In this document: positions 21,081-30,135 of the stretch, piece by piece
Position numbering within the stretch: position 1 is the first letter of the stretch
Layout: each line of letters begins with the position of its first letter
Virus record (IMG/VR): IMGVR_UViG_3300025543_004178
Span: 1-48,897 of that record
Source of the DNA: a virus
Length of the DNA stretch: 48,897 bases
Direction: 5' to 3' (one strand)
Made by a program: the position numbers and the translations under genes
Notes under the pieces: generated by a model
The model's input: the letters and a program-made list of their open reading frames with translations, nothing else
What the model was told of the DNA's origin: nothing
The model's database searches: none

Positions 21081-21867
21081 AATCTTTCACAGTTTTGAAC
21101 TCATAATCACCCCACTCTTGTTTTGCACAGGTGAATTCCTGATACTTTCCTCTGAGGTGCGGTGGGAAACTAATGTACTTTATCTCTGCATTATAACACT
21201 TAGCAACTACATCTGCAACTTCTTGGAAAGAGATTGGTTTGCTGGTGCCCAGATCATAAATTCCTGATGGTTTTTCGTTGTCCAAAACAATGTTAATCAG
21301 GTCATCCACATGCACAAAGTCTCTGCAGAATCTTTCAGACATGTGGAACAGAGTGATCTCACCTTTGTTCTTTGCTTCCTTGATAAACTTGGAGACAGGC
21401 GAGGATTGATTTCTCTCAACCTTATCTTCCTCATGTGGTCCATACACATTGAAATATCTGAATCCCTGGATGTGCTTGAATTCATCCATATGATCCTGAA
21501 CCCAATAATCCACTGTCAGTTTTGACAGAGCATAAAAATTCAGGGGGTTGTGGTGGGGAAAGTGATTTCCATAAACAGATGCAGAGGAAGCATACTTCAC
21601 GGGGATACCTTTGACCTTGGCAATCTCAAACAATGAGATGGTGAAGCACACATTGTAGTTGTGAATCTTCTCAATGTTTGTTTCCGTTGTGTCGGAGACT
21701 GCACCCTGGTGGAGAATGAACTCCACATCATTCCAGTCCTCAAATGTCTTGAGGAACGTCCAGCAATCATTGAATTCAACAGGAACAACTTCCCAAGTTT
21801 GCTCCAATACTTTTCTGAAGTTCTTCCCAATGAAACCATTGGCTCCAGTAAGAATTACTTTTGGCAT
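21058..21867 (-). CDS. hldD: ADP-glyceromanno-heptose 6-epimerase-like (HldD)
   Basis: 269 aa extended SDR. GANGFIGKNF binds NAD(P); ILHQGAVSDTTETN, KYASSASVYG, YALSKLTVDYWV and GFRYFNVYGPHE match HldD/RfaD, including the Tyr-x-x-x-Lys and the H-Q-G-A piece. It would turn ADP-D- into ADP-L-glycero-D-manno-heptose, the last activation step. It overlaps the PfkB kinase by 13 bp. Confidence 0.9.
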   Translation of the reverse strand: MPKVILTGANGFIGKNFRKVLEQTWEVVPVEFNDCWTFLKTFEDWNDVEFILHQGAVSDTTETNIEKIHNYNVCFTISLFEIAKVKGIPVKYASSASVYGNHFPHHNPLNFYALSKLTVDYWVQDHMDEFKHIQGFRYFNVYGPHEEDKVERNQSSPVSKFIKEAKNKGEITLFHMSERFCRDFVHVDDLINIVLDNEKPSGIYDLGTSKPISFQEVADVVAKCYNAEIKYISFPPHLRGKYQEFTCAKQEWGDYEFKTVKDYVEGSVV

Positions 21868-22592
21868 AGCGTGGTTACTCCTTTGTGTTGTACGACTTCA
21901 GAGGCACACTTGTTGGCAAAGTTTATTGCAGACTCAAGATTGTTAGTCTCAGTGTATTGAAATGCTAGTCCTGCCATAAAGGTATCACCTGCACCAGACA
22001 CATCCAAAACCTCAACTTTATTCATAACAGGAAATATTTTACCACGATAAACGCAACCTTCACCGCCAACTGTTTTTATTACCTTATCGTTGACGAATCG
22101 ATTGATAAAAGTTTTTGACTTTTCGTATTCGTGATTGTTAATCTTAATAAACTTTGCTTTGAGTGCCCAGATGTCTAGAACCTTCTTCGTGTCTAGAAAG
22201 ACCTGTGGGTGGTTGGCACAAATGTATTCAATGTCTTCCCCTGTTAGAAACCCCTTATCATAGTCGGAGATAACAATTGAATCATAATCAAAGCTAATTT
22301 TATTTATGTCAATCGGTTTTGCTGAGAAACTTGTATCAACTCTTACAAACATGTGGTTGCTTTTGTCATCAACGAACCTGGTCTTCTTCATCTGTTTCCA
22401 GTTGTCGTTGGTCAGGATGCTGCAAGCATTAGACAGTCCCTGAAGGTTCTTGTAGACGTTGTAAGCCATCCCAGGTGTTTCCACCACGTTGACTGTCTCC
22501 AACACAGGGACAGGTCTGTCAGGCGCTAATCTGGATGTCTTACAGTAAGTATAAACATCGAGACAACTGTCCCCAATAACAAGGATACCCAT
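21855..22592 (-). CDS. hldE: PfkB-family heptose-7-phosphate kinase (HldE N-domain-like)
   Basis: 245 aa. The PfkB end motif LDVSGAGDTFMAGLAFQY holds the catalytic Asp. An N-terminal IGDSCLDVYTY, VPVLETVNVVETPGMAYN (substrate lid) and a central DYDKGFL fit the D-glycero-beta-D-manno-heptose-7-phosphate kinase half of HldE. Slightly shorter than usual (about 310 aa), so some loops are missing. Works with the transferase at 20664. Confidence 0.87.
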   Translation of the reverse strand: MGILVIGDSCLDVYTYCKTSRLAPDRPVPVLETVNVVETPGMAYNVYKNLQGLSNACSILTNDNWKQMKKTRFVDDKSNHMFVRVDTSFSAKPIDINKISFDYDSIVISDYDKGFLTGEDIEYICANHPQVFLDTKKVLDIWALKAKFIKINNHEYEKSKTFINRFVNDKVIKTVGGEGCVYRGKIFPVMNKVEVLDVSGAGDTFMAGLAFQYTETNNLESAINFANKCASEVVQHKGVTTLCQK

Positions 22593-23785
22593 CAGTACCG
22601 AGACTTACGCTCAACAATTATAGCAGGTCTACCACTTTCCACAGCACCACGGAAAGCATGAATTACATCATCCCCAGTCACAGGATCATGGACAGGAAAA
22701 CTAACTGCCTCACGGAAAACCTTAGTGAAGTCTTGTGAGTGTGTGATGCCAGAATAGAAAGGACCAGCGTCAGCAGTTACAGCACGAATGATGACAGGAC
22801 ACTTAAACTCACCATGAGAGATCCGTTCGATCTTGTCAATGTGATTGATGATTGCGTCAGCAGCAACCAACATGAAATCATGACGTTCGTAATAAACCAC
22901 AGGAAGAAATCCTTCGAACGACATACCAATTGCAAGACCTGCCATCAGGTTCTCTGCCACAGGTGTCTCAAGTTTCTGTTCGTCTGGAACATCCTTCAGA
23001 GTTCCAATGGCATTGCCATACTTAACGTTGTAACCAATAAAGATTGCACCCTGCTCACCCAGTTCAGTCTGAGTTTGAATCATTGCCTCTTTATATGAGA
23101 GGTCAGTCTTCTCGTAAGTTGGATAAGTAAAGGGTTCCAGGGGTGGGAAGTATTCGTTATCAGTCTTCTTCACTGCCTTGGACAGATCAATCATCCCAGG
23201 TTTGCGGCAGTGAGGATAGGTGCAGGTGTATTGATAACGAATGACGTTGGGAGAGTTCCACTCAGGATGTGCAGTCTTACCCCAACGGTCCTCATTGGTA
23301 GCTTCGCAACTGCGATCGTTACTTTCAATAACAAAAGTGCATGGAAGATCAAAACCATCCACATAACGAACTGCTTCCGCCAAGTGTCCATTATCTTCCG
23401 TCCCGTCACCCACGAAACACCAGACTCGCTGGTCTGATCCTTTCCGTTTGAGTGCCCACGCAACGCCAGCAGCAATAGCAGGAGTGCCGCCAATGATAGC
23501 AGAGAGGAAGAAATTCCGTTCTCGATCATAAACAAACATGCTCCGTCCATCTTTAATCTTCTGCTCCAATTCCTCAGGAGGAATGCCGTGGAGCAGAGCG
23601 TGATAGTGATTACGGTGGTTGGAGATTACATAATCACCTTCCTTAATGTCTTTGAAAATATTAATTAGTTGTTCTTCGTTACCACCCGACAGGTGAAACA
23701 AAAAGGGCAACTGGTTGTCCATGTAAAGGTCACCAATCCTGTCCTCAAAGGCAATCAGTTCCTCTTTAGTCCACACCTTTCTCAT
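22592..23785 (-). CDS. Compact TPP-dependent E1-like enzyme, alpha and beta parts fused
   Basis: 397 aa. Residues 1-200 resemble the E1-alpha (acetoin/pyruvate dehydrogenase) with GDGTEDNGHLAEAVRYV plus a downstream ESNDRS, the GDG...N TPP motif. The rest has a beta-like VAENLMAGLAIGMSFEG and a flavin-free PYR-type domain with YYERHDFMLVAADAI. Normal alpha and beta total over 650 aa, so the C-terminal dimer domain is missing. No E2 or E3 partner is in view. In a sugar cluster it may add a two-carbon unit to a sugar; inference. Confidence 0.8.
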   Translation of the reverse strand: MRKVWTKEELIAFEDRIGDLYMDNQLPFLFHLSGGNEEQLINIFKDIKEGDYVISNHRNHYHALLHGIPPEELEQKIKDGRSMFVYDRERNFFLSAIIGGTPAIAAGVAWALKRKGSDQRVWCFVGDGTEDNGHLAEAVRYVDGFDLPCTFVIESNDRSCEATNEDRWGKTAHPEWNSPNVIRYQYTCTYPHCRKPGMIDLSKAVKKTDNEYFPPLEPFTYPTYEKTDLSYKEAMIQTQTELGEQGAIFIGYNVKYGNAIGTLKDVPDEQKLETPVAENLMAGLAIGMSFEGFLPVVYYERHDFMLVAADAIINHIDKIERISHGEFKCPVIIRAVTADAGPFYSGITHSQDFTKVFREAVSFPVHDPVTGDDVIHAFRGAVESGRPAIIVERKSRY

Positions 23786-24795
23786 TCGTTGTCTCCGATC
23801 TTAATCATAATTCTACCAGCATTACCACTTCTCAACAAGTCAAAAGCATCATTTACTTCGTCAAGTGTGAAAGTGTGAGTGTGTAGTGTTTCGTAATCCA
23901 GTTGACCATCCATTGCAAGTTTGATGTAACGAGGGATGTCCTGTTCTGGATCTGTTCGACCACCCTGAGTTGCTCTGATGGATTTACCAGATCCATCAAA
24001 CATTGACACAGCGTCCTTAAGAGACAAGGTGGCACCAGGTTTAGGTTGACCAACAAGAATCAAACGTCCACTCGGTGTCAGTCTGTTGAATGCAGCAGCA
24101 ATCACTCCTGGAATCCCAGTGGTGTCAATAATGACATCTGCCTGTGGGAGGTCTGTAACATTTATAAGGAAATCATCGGCACCCATTTGACGTGCCAATT
24201 CTTCCATGTTTTGATTGATGTCAATTCCGATGATCGGTGTTGCAGACTTCATCTTCGCTGCTTGAATCAGATTCAACCCAACACCGCCACAACCAGTTAC
24301 GGCCAGGGTCTCCCCGAACTTAAGGTCGCACTCGTTGTCAATAATACCGAGAGCGGTAGTGAGAGAACACCCAAGCATAGCAGCAAGAACAGAGGGAGTT
24401 TCATGAGGGATACTTGTGATACGGTTTTCTGAGACAATTGAATACTCACCAAGTGTTGTGACTTTACCACTGGAAATGGTTCGGCTTCCCAGGATGTAAT
24501 TGGGAAACGGTGACTCAATGCCACTTCCTGGTCTCCAGTGCATAACAACTTTATCATTGACCTTGACTGTCGTCACACCAGGACCAATTGCTTTTACAAT
24601 TCCACATCCTTCGTGTCCCATCAAATGAGGAAGAAACTTGGCATTGCCTTTATGTCCTCTGATCTCATGAAGTTGTGCTCCACAAAGACCACTGACAAGA
24701 ACCTTTACCAGAACCTGACCAATTCTCAATTCGGTGAGACCAACCTCTTGAACAACAAGCGGCGAATCAATCTTTTCTAAAACTGCTGCTTTCAT
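23782..24795 (-). CDS. Zinc-dependent alcohol dehydrogenase family (MDR)
   Basis: 337 aa. Catalytic zinc Cys in SGLCGAQLHEIRG, GHEGCGIVKAIGPGV with the second ligand region, and a Rossmann GCGGVGLNLIQAAK for NAD(P). The four-Cys structural zinc lobe common in class III and related enzymes is replaced by MHWRPGSGIESPFPN without Cys. Coupled (ATGA-type) to E1 downstream, so the two probably act in one sugar-alcohol pathway. Confidence 0.9.
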   Translation of the reverse strand: MKAAVLEKIDSPLVVQEVGLTELRIGQVLVKVLVSGLCGAQLHEIRGHKGNAKFLPHLMGHEGCGIVKAIGPGVTTVKVNDKVVMHWRPGSGIESPFPNYILGSRTISSGKVTTLGEYSIVSENRITSIPHETPSVLAAMLGCSLTTALGIIDNECDLKFGETLAVTGCGGVGLNLIQAAKMKSATPIIGIDINQNMEELARQMGADDFLINVTDLPQADVIIDTTGIPGVIAAAFNRLTPSGRLILVGQPKPGATLSLKDAVSMFDGSGKSIRATQGGRTDPEQDIPRYIKLAMDGQLDYETLHTHTFTLDEVNDAFDLLRSGNAGRIMIKIGDNE

Positions 24796-25427
24796 TTGTT
24801 TCTCTTCCTCAGTTTGATCTCATTTACATAGTGGTGTTTTCTGTTCACCAAATCCAAAATCTGGTTTGCAACCTCATCGACATCCATCAGAGTGTCATAG
24901 TTGTTTCTGTCTTCTGTAATCCTTGTCTGGATGCCACCTGGATAAACATCCAGGATCTCTACACCAGTTCCCACAGCACCTGCTTGAAGTGCTTTGGAGA
25001 ATCCCATCATTGCATACTTACTGGCACAATAAAGTGCCTCATCCTTATTGGGATGATCAACAGACAGAGAGTTGATGTTAATGATCAAACCACCTCCACT
25101 TCTCCTGAAGTAATTGAAGACTCTCTTGAGCATCAGGATTTGTGCCGTTACGTTGGTGTCAATAATCTCCTTAACCTTATCATCACTGGTTATTTCAGGA
25201 CCAATGTTCCAATACACAGCAGCATTGTTGATAAACACTTGAATGTTACACTGTTGCAACCAGTCATAAAACTGATCAATGAACTGAGGATCGGTGATGT
25301 CACCTGTGATGCGACACTTACCCCTCCTCATGTGAGGAAAGATCACATGACCTCTCTGAATACCATTGTCCATGAGTGCTCTTCCGAGTCCAGAGGCACA
25401 CCCAGTGATCATAATGTGTTTCACCAT
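24792..25427 (-). CDS. Short-chain dehydrogenase/reductase
   Basis: 211 aa. Cofactor motif TGCASGLGRALMD, NNAAVYWNIG, the catalytic Ser in NINSLSVDHP and YCASKYAMMGF (Tyr-x-x-x-Lys). A classical single-domain SDR. Next to the Zn-alcohol dehydrogenase and E1-like gene, it may reduce the sugar product. Substrate unknown. Confidence 0.92.
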   Translation of the reverse strand: MVKHIMITGCASGLGRALMDNGIQRGHVIFPHMRRGKCRITGDITDPQFIDQFYDWLQQCNIQVFINNAAVYWNIGPEITSDDKVKEIIDTNVTAQILMLKRVFNYFRRSGGGLIININSLSVDHPNKDEALYCASKYAMMGFSKALQAGAVGTGVEILDVYPGGIQTRITEDRNNYDTLMDVDEVANQILDLVNRKHHYVNEIKLRKRNK

Positions 25428-25615
25428 TCAATCCCCCTATAAGTTGGACCACACCCATAGAAGTTCTCACACAGGAAATCAAAGTCCTCCACCAGAACCT
25501 CCAGTGGTGTCTTCTCTTCAGGTTTTGCAACCTGATTTAACTCTTCTTCCAACTGTTTCAAGTCCAGTGGTGGGAGGTCGGGTGGCGTTGTTGCCAATAA
25601 GAAAGGAAGAATCAT
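25421..25615 (-). CDS. Small protein, 64 aa
   Basis: ATG 25615 overlaps the upstream stop (ATGA) and the stop overlaps the SDR start by 7 bp. Pro/Leu/Glu-rich, with a C-terminal CENFYGCGPTYRGIEW containing a TYRG piece reminiscent of the 1582-1749 gene. No function assigned. Confidence 0.65.
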   Translation of the reverse strand: MILPFLLATTPPDLPPLDLKQLEEELNQVAKPEEKTPLEVLVEDFDFLCENFYGCGPTYRGIEW

Positions 25616-26388
25616 AGAGTGACAACGTAATCAACACAGTCAAGATAAAAAGCACCAAATGGTGGTACCTCATCATCTAACCATTTTAGCATATTCCCAT
25701 AAAGAGTTTGGGAAACAAACACATTAACGTTGAGTGATTCGTTGTATCTTTGAACTGCTGTTGCCAGGGCAACTGACCCACTGTGAAGACCCCATAAACC
25801 ATAGGAGGAATTCATTAGATCACAATAATGATAAATGGACGTGACCACAACATCTGTGTCACAATCCACATCCACCTTTGATTCACTGACAGTTTGATCA
25901 AAGACAACTCTGGCAAACCTTTTGTTAGGATGCATGTCTTTTAGTTCGGCGTAAGTCCAGGCAAGTCTGTTGAGATCATAACCATTTCCAACACCATCAA
26001 ACTTAAGACTGGTTGCAGTAAAGTCCACCAGTATGGTGTCCTCAAACCCCTCAATCTTTTTAGGTTCGTAATAAATCTTAGGTCTGGTGTTGGTAGGTTT
26101 CAGACCGTGAAGATGTTCCCAGTTACTAATCCAGTTTCCTGTGTGGTTCTTAACTTCAATCTCGGGAATGTCTCCTGCTGTCCTCTTTCCCTCTTTGACT
26201 CCCTTCACATAAGGGTTCAGTCCCCACACCAAATCGTAAATTTCTTTGTTGCGAAACTCACTCCCATCTGCCAAGTAAGTTTCTCTCCTCTGCTGCTTAT
26301 AAAATTCTTCGGGTAATGTGGAGAACTGGAGTTGATCTCCAAGTCCTCCATTCCATGCACCAAGAATTACATCAAGCCTCTTTCTCAT
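25612..26388 (-). CDS. GT9-like glycosyltransferase (candidate heptosyltransferase)
   Basis: 258 aa. GGLGDQLQFSTLPEEFY resembles the glycine-rich N-terminal loop (GDxxxxTP) of ADP-heptose LPS heptosyltransferases, and GLWGLHSGSVALATAVQRY resembles their C-terminal sugar-nucleotide loop (S/H-x-x-x-A-L-A). The rest is divergent. Given the heptose-activation genes nearby, it may be the transferase that uses ADP-heptose. Overlaps def by 17 bp. Family call is tentative. Confidence 0.65.
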   Translation of the reverse strand: MRKRLDVILGAWNGGLGDQLQFSTLPEEFYKQQRRETYLADGSEFRNKEIYDLVWGLNPYVKGVKEGKRTAGDIPEIEVKNHTGNWISNWEHLHGLKPTNTRPKIYYEPKKIEGFEDTILVDFTATSLKFDGVGNGYDLNRLAWTYAELKDMHPNKRFARVVFDQTVSESKVDVDCDTDVVVTSIYHYCDLMNSSYGLWGLHSGSVALATAVQRYNESLNVNVFVSQTLYGNMLKWLDDEVPPFGAFYLDCVDYVVTL

Positions 26389-26815
26389 AACGTGTCATCA
26401 ACTTCCCATCTAAGTGATCAACTTCGTGTTGAACGATACGTGCTTCAATTCCATCAAGCACCCATCTCTTATATTTACCATTGGCATCTTGGAACTTAAC
26501 TTTGATGATACTGGGTCTCTCAATTTCCATGTAATGATCTGGAATACTCAAACATCCTTCCTCCATCAACACAGTTTCTTCTGAAAATTCAGTGATGTTT
26601 GGATTGATCATTTCCTGAATCTCACCATCTTCCATCTGCACAATGATGAGGCGAAGGTTATAACCAACTTGTGGAGCGGCAAGACCCACACCTCCAAGTT
26701 CAACCATCTTATAAATCATTGCCTCCATGAGGTCACAGAGTTCCATGTTAATAAGAGTTGGGACAGATTCCCTTGCTAAACAGGGGTCTCCATCAAGTTT
26801 GAGTTCGAGTTCCAT
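26372..26815 (-). CDS. def: Peptide deformylase
   Basis: 147 aa, a little shorter than bacterial enzymes. All three motifs present: GVGLAAPQVG, EGCLSIP and QHEVDHLDG (Cys and two His bind the metal, Glu is catalytic). Removes the N-formyl group from new proteins. Cyanophage deformylases are known to be compact and are proposed to favour D1 maturation. It lies in the sugar cluster rather than near psbA. Confidence 0.97.
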   Translation of the reverse strand: MELELKLDGDPCLARESVPTLINMELCDLMEAMIYKMVELGGVGLAAPQVGYNLRLIIVQMEDGEIQEMINPNITEFSEETVLMEEGCLSIPDHYMEIERPSIIKVKFQDANGKYKRWVLDGIEARIVQHEVDHLDGKLMTRYEKEA

Positions 26816-27456
26816 TAAAGTCTCCAGAGGATTTGATATCCATCATGAAGAAGTTCAGCACCAATGTCATCCATAAAATGTTCAATGAATGCTGCCTTGC
26901 CACCACGAGCAAGTGATGCTCTGTACTGATCAAAGATCGGTGTGTTGAGGTGGTCATCAACACATATAATTGTTCCCTTCTTTAGATTCTTCATCACAGC
27001 ACACAACTCCTTAAGGTGGTGCTCTTGTGAGGGGATGGGATTGTCGGGTTCAAAGTCAAAAGAATCCAGATAAAGAAAGTCAATCTTCTTTTCTTCTGGT
27101 AGTGACCAAAGATATTTGACAGAATCAGAACAAGTTACCTTGGTCTTATCTGAAGTCATTGCTGTTGCATGATTTACATTATCCTGATTGATGTCAACAG
27201 AAAGAACTTCACCATCATAATAATTTATAAAATCATCAAAGATGTAAGTGCTGGCACCATCGTCACCCAAAGCAAGTTGACCATGATCTGCTCTCATGCA
27301 TCCAGTCTCAACAATCAGAAAATTTTTATCCTCTTTCTGATCAAGAAGTTCAAAGACAATGGACAGAGAGGATGCTCTGTCCCTCTGAGGATTTCTTCCT
27401 TCAGGTTGCAGAAGTTTAGCAAAGAACTTGCTGCTGAATCTTTTACTGTAAGTCAT
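26815..27456 (-). CDS. SAM-dependent methyltransferase-like protein
   Basis: 213 aa with a class I Rossmann layout: NFLIVETGCMRADHG (motif I), GEVLSVDINQDN (motif II acidic end) and DFLYLDSFDFEP (motif IV), then ICVDDHLN. Resembles Methyltransf_24/CmcI types that methylate sugars or small molecules. Likely methylates a glycan. One-base overlap with def. Confidence 0.75.
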   Translation of the reverse strand: MTYSKRFSSKFFAKLLQPEGRNPQRDRASSLSIVFELLDQKEDKNFLIVETGCMRADHGQLALGDDGASTYIFDDFINYYDGEVLSVDINQDNVNHATAMTSDKTKVTCSDSVKYLWSLPEEKKIDFLYLDSFDFEPDNPIPSQEHHLKELCAVMKNLKKGTIICVDDHLNTPIFDQYRASLARGGKAAFIEHFMDDIGAELLHDGYQILWRL

Positions 27457-29006
27457 TTCAATTCTCTGTTCTCAATAATACGATAATCCTCTAACACATC
27501 AGCATTTCTCTCATAAAAGATCTTGCTGTTTTTATGCTGTGCTTTATATAGCCATGGAGCAGGCTCTCCAGTTTCCTTTCTGGTTCCACCCCATGATGGA
27601 TCAGATTCAAAATCAATCCAGTAACAACCGCAAACCTTATTTAGTTTCTTCCTCATGCGGAACATTAGATCATGATCATCCATGTCCTGTGGTGAGAATG
27701 CTTCATCCAAGTAATTCATCTTGACAAGATCATCTCTGTCAATCATCAAAGGACCACGATTGACTGTTCCTCGGACAGCAAAGACATCCCGTGGTGTGTT
27801 ACTTCTGTTTGCCTCATCACAAGGTTCCACGATGTCACACCAGCAGTCATCTCGGTCTTCCTGACCCAGGTGCGTCCCTGCACCTCTCGTGTAATTGTGC
27901 GCTGTCCTTGCAGTCACAGCGAACACATCATTAAATTCTTGGAAGGGTTTCCTCATTCTGGTGTTCCATCCCTTCTCTTTGATCACCATGTCATCCTGAA
28001 CAATGATCACATAATCACCCCTTGCTTCCTTCAAACCGATGTTGTTTGCCTTTGTCTCAAAGACATCATCAGCATGAAGGATTGTCACTCTGCTGGTAAT
28101 GGTGGAGTTATTCAGGTAATCATCCAGAACTGCTTCACTGTTGTCGGTGCATCCATCCAAAACAACAATGATTTCATAGTTTCCTTCTGTGTTGTCTTCA
28201 ATTCCTTCCAGAACTTGTTCTAGAATGTCTCCCTGATTATGAACTGTGAGGATGATGCTGTCGGTCAGAGTCTCTTTGATGTAAGGAACTTTCTCTTTGA
28301 TTGCCACAAGATAAGTGTCGATGGGACGATAAATCTGAACAGAATTGTTATTGTAACGTTCGTACCAATAGTCAGCGTTACATTCAATCAAAGCACGAAT
28401 TTCACTGCCAACCACAGACAATCCATCTCTGATTGCCATGTTAGTAAGAATGCTCTGATCATGACGACACTCTTTGAATCCCTCAATCTGTGGGAGCCCA
28501 GACTCATCTGTCAGTTCTCCATTCACACGCTCATCAATGCACCACATCAACCACTCTTTCAGGATGTCCTTTGCTTCATCACAGACACGCCAGAAAGTGA
28601 AACCTGCTTCCAGTTGATTAGAGTTGTAGTAATCCTCATCATCACATTCCATGAAGTGGAAACAATCACGTTTGGTGTAATCACCATTGCGAGAGTTACC
28701 AAGAGGAAGAAGACACGCATCATCACCCATGACTTCATCGACATACTTAAAGATGTCAGGGTGAACAATGTCCAAGGCATCCAGACAAAGGATCTTGTCA
28801 CCCTCCTCCAATTGCTTCATTGCTTCAAGAATGAAGTAAGGTTTCCAAGCAAACCATTCATGAAGGTTGGTGTGTCCAACCTGCAGGTCAGTTTCATCAA
28901 ACCCAATGTGATTGACTTTCCAGTTCTTTGATTGATTCTCTAAGAACTTCTGTCCTTTTTTATACTTTTTATCACCAAAGGCAACAGTAACAAGATTCCA
29001 ACTCAT
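27453..29006 (-). CDS. Two-domain glycosyltransferase (C-terminal GT2)
   Basis: 517 aa from ATG 29006. The N-terminal 230 residues resemble a GT-A domain (GDKILCLDALDIVHPD for the D-x-D region, HDQSILTNMA). The C-terminal domain is a GT2: SIILTVHNQGDILEQVL, VVLDGCTDNSEAV, IIVQDDMVI, and DMDDHDLMFRM at the acceptor site. So two transfers may be done by one polypeptide. No membrane segment. Couples to the methyltransferase (ATGA-type). Confidence 0.85.
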   Translation of the reverse strand: MSWNLVTVAFGDKKYKKGQKFLENQSKNWKVNHIGFDETDLQVGHTNLHEWFAWKPYFILEAMKQLEEGDKILCLDALDIVHPDIFKYVDEVMGDDACLLPLGNSRNGDYTKRDCFHFMECDDEDYYNSNQLEAGFTFWRVCDEAKDILKEWLMWCIDERVNGELTDESGLPQIEGFKECRHDQSILTNMAIRDGLSVVGSEIRALIECNADYWYERYNNNSVQIYRPIDTYLVAIKEKVPYIKETLTDSIILTVHNQGDILEQVLEGIEDNTEGNYEIIVVLDGCTDNSEAVLDDYLNNSTITSRVTILHADDVFETKANNIGLKEARGDYVIIVQDDMVIKEKGWNTRMRKPFQEFNDVFAVTARTAHNYTRGAGTHLGQEDRDDCWCDIVEPCDEANRSNTPRDVFAVRGTVNRGPLMIDRDDLVKMNYLDEAFSPQDMDDHDLMFRMRKKLNKVCGCYWIDFESDPSWGGTRKETGEPAPWLYKAQHKNSKIFYERNADVLEDYRIIENRELK

Positions 29007-29008
29007 AA

Positions 29009-29332
29009 TCAAAAACGATAAGGTTTGTTAGATTCAAAATGAACATGAGGACCAGAACTCCATTCTCCCGTATCCCCACAAAGACCAATCACATCACCTT
29101 GAAGGTAATAAGTCTGTGGACCAACTTCACCAAGATGTGAATAAGAAGTCTCCCTATCCTCATACTTTAGCACAAAGACCCAACCCATCTTGTGTGACCA
29201 GTAGAAAGTTCCAGCACCAGCATGAACTGCCCGAACAGGATCTCCTGGAATGCAGGAAAAATCGTATGCCTGATGAGTGGGTGATGGGTCTTGAGTAATC
29301 ACACCCTCAACGGGATAATCGTAAACATACAT
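29009..29332 (-). CDS. Small M23/LytM-type peptidase domain
   Basis: 107 aa. HxxxD (THQAYDFSC), YSHLGEV and the G-P-H-V-H-F pair supply the zinc ligands (His, Asp, second His) and catalytic His of M23 peptidases. Half the size of usual LytM domains, with no signal peptide, so export or virion location is unclear. Odd inside a glycan cluster; could cut peptidoglycan stems or be a decorating enzyme. Confidence 0.85.
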   Translation of the reverse strand: MYVYDYPVEGVITQDPSPTHQAYDFSCIPGDPVRAVHAGAGTFYWSHKMGWVFVLKYEDRETSYSHLGEVGPQTYYLQGDVIGLCGDTGEWSSGPHVHFESNKPYRF

Positions 29333-30135
29333 TAGGAGTAGGGGATAATTTTCCAGTGGGGAGGATATAAGTCCTCTGTAGATTTATCTGAGTTATTGGG
29401 ACCGAACCATTTGTTAGGGACAATCACTTTCCCTCGGTCTGCCAGATAAGCACCCCACCAGGAATAAGTTGAATTCGCAATGATAAAATCACTACATTGT
29501 GTCATCAGATAAAGGTCATGATAAGAACTGTTCCCCTCAGAGATCATGAATCTGTCATCAGCGAACAGTGTTTGAATGTGACACCATTTAGGATCATCGG
29601 AGAAGATAATTACCTGTCTGTCAGAATCAAACTCTTCCAATGCTTTCTCATAATATTCCATTGACAAGTTGTGATGGTTAGCAGAGTTGATGATATAATC
29701 TCCTCTGCGGATGTGAAGAGCAACTGGATTATTAAAGTATTCAAGAAGACCTTCACAGTCATCAACAATTTGTTGCTTGAACTTGAAATGATCTCTTACA
29801 TTTTGTTTGACGTGATCAAAGTATTTGTAAGATTGGAAGAACCCAACCAGTGACACATCAGTGTCTGGTGACAGTTTGAGAAGATCTGGATCATAAGTAA
29901 ATCCTTTCTCCTGAAGATCAGAAGCAGGAATGAATCCAACGTTTTGTTCTGGGATGTCAAAAACATCAAAGAGTTCGACTCTCAGTTTGTTTCCGAGACC
30001 ATCAACAACAACTTGGTCATGTCTGGGGACACAAAAAGATGTCCCAATACCACATGCCACTCCCATGACAGAGGCGTATTGGAACATCTGATTACCAAGT
30101 TGCCCGAGTCTCCCCAGGTAATTGAATCCTATCAT
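29332..30135 (-). CDS. GT11 family glycosyltransferase (fucosyltransferase-like)
   Basis: 267 aa. GRLGQLGNQMFQYASVMG at the start, LHIRRGDY (GDP-sugar site) and NSTYSWWGAYLA are the GT11 signatures of alpha-1,2-fucosyltransferases. It likely moves a GDP-linked deoxy or manno-type sugar; a GDP-mannose-3,5-epimerase-like gene at 34546 could make the donor. Couples to the duplicated GT at 30132. Second GT11 copy at 31817. Confidence 0.9.
   Translation of the reverse strand: MIGFNYLGRLGQLGNQMFQYASVMGVACGIGTSFCVPRHDQVVVDGLGNKLRVELFDVFDIPEQNVGFIPASDLQEKGFTYDPDLLKLSPDTDVSLVGFFQSYKYFDHVKQNVRDHFKFKQQIVDDCEGLLEYFNNPVALHIRRGDYIINSANHHNLSMEYYEKALEEFDSDRQVIIFSDDPKWCHIQTLFADDRFMISEGNSSYHDLYLMTQCSDFIIANSTYSWWGAYLADRGKVIVPNKWFGPNNSDKSTEDLYPPHWKIIPYS

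Noticed and set aside
24046-25442. Large plus-strand frames over the dehydrogenase genes
   Set aside because: Opposite strand of well-supported MDR and SDR genes, with no start signals.
28239-28931. 230-aa plus-strand frame over the GT2 gene
   Set aside because: Antisense shadow; the minus-strand protein shows clear GT motifs here.
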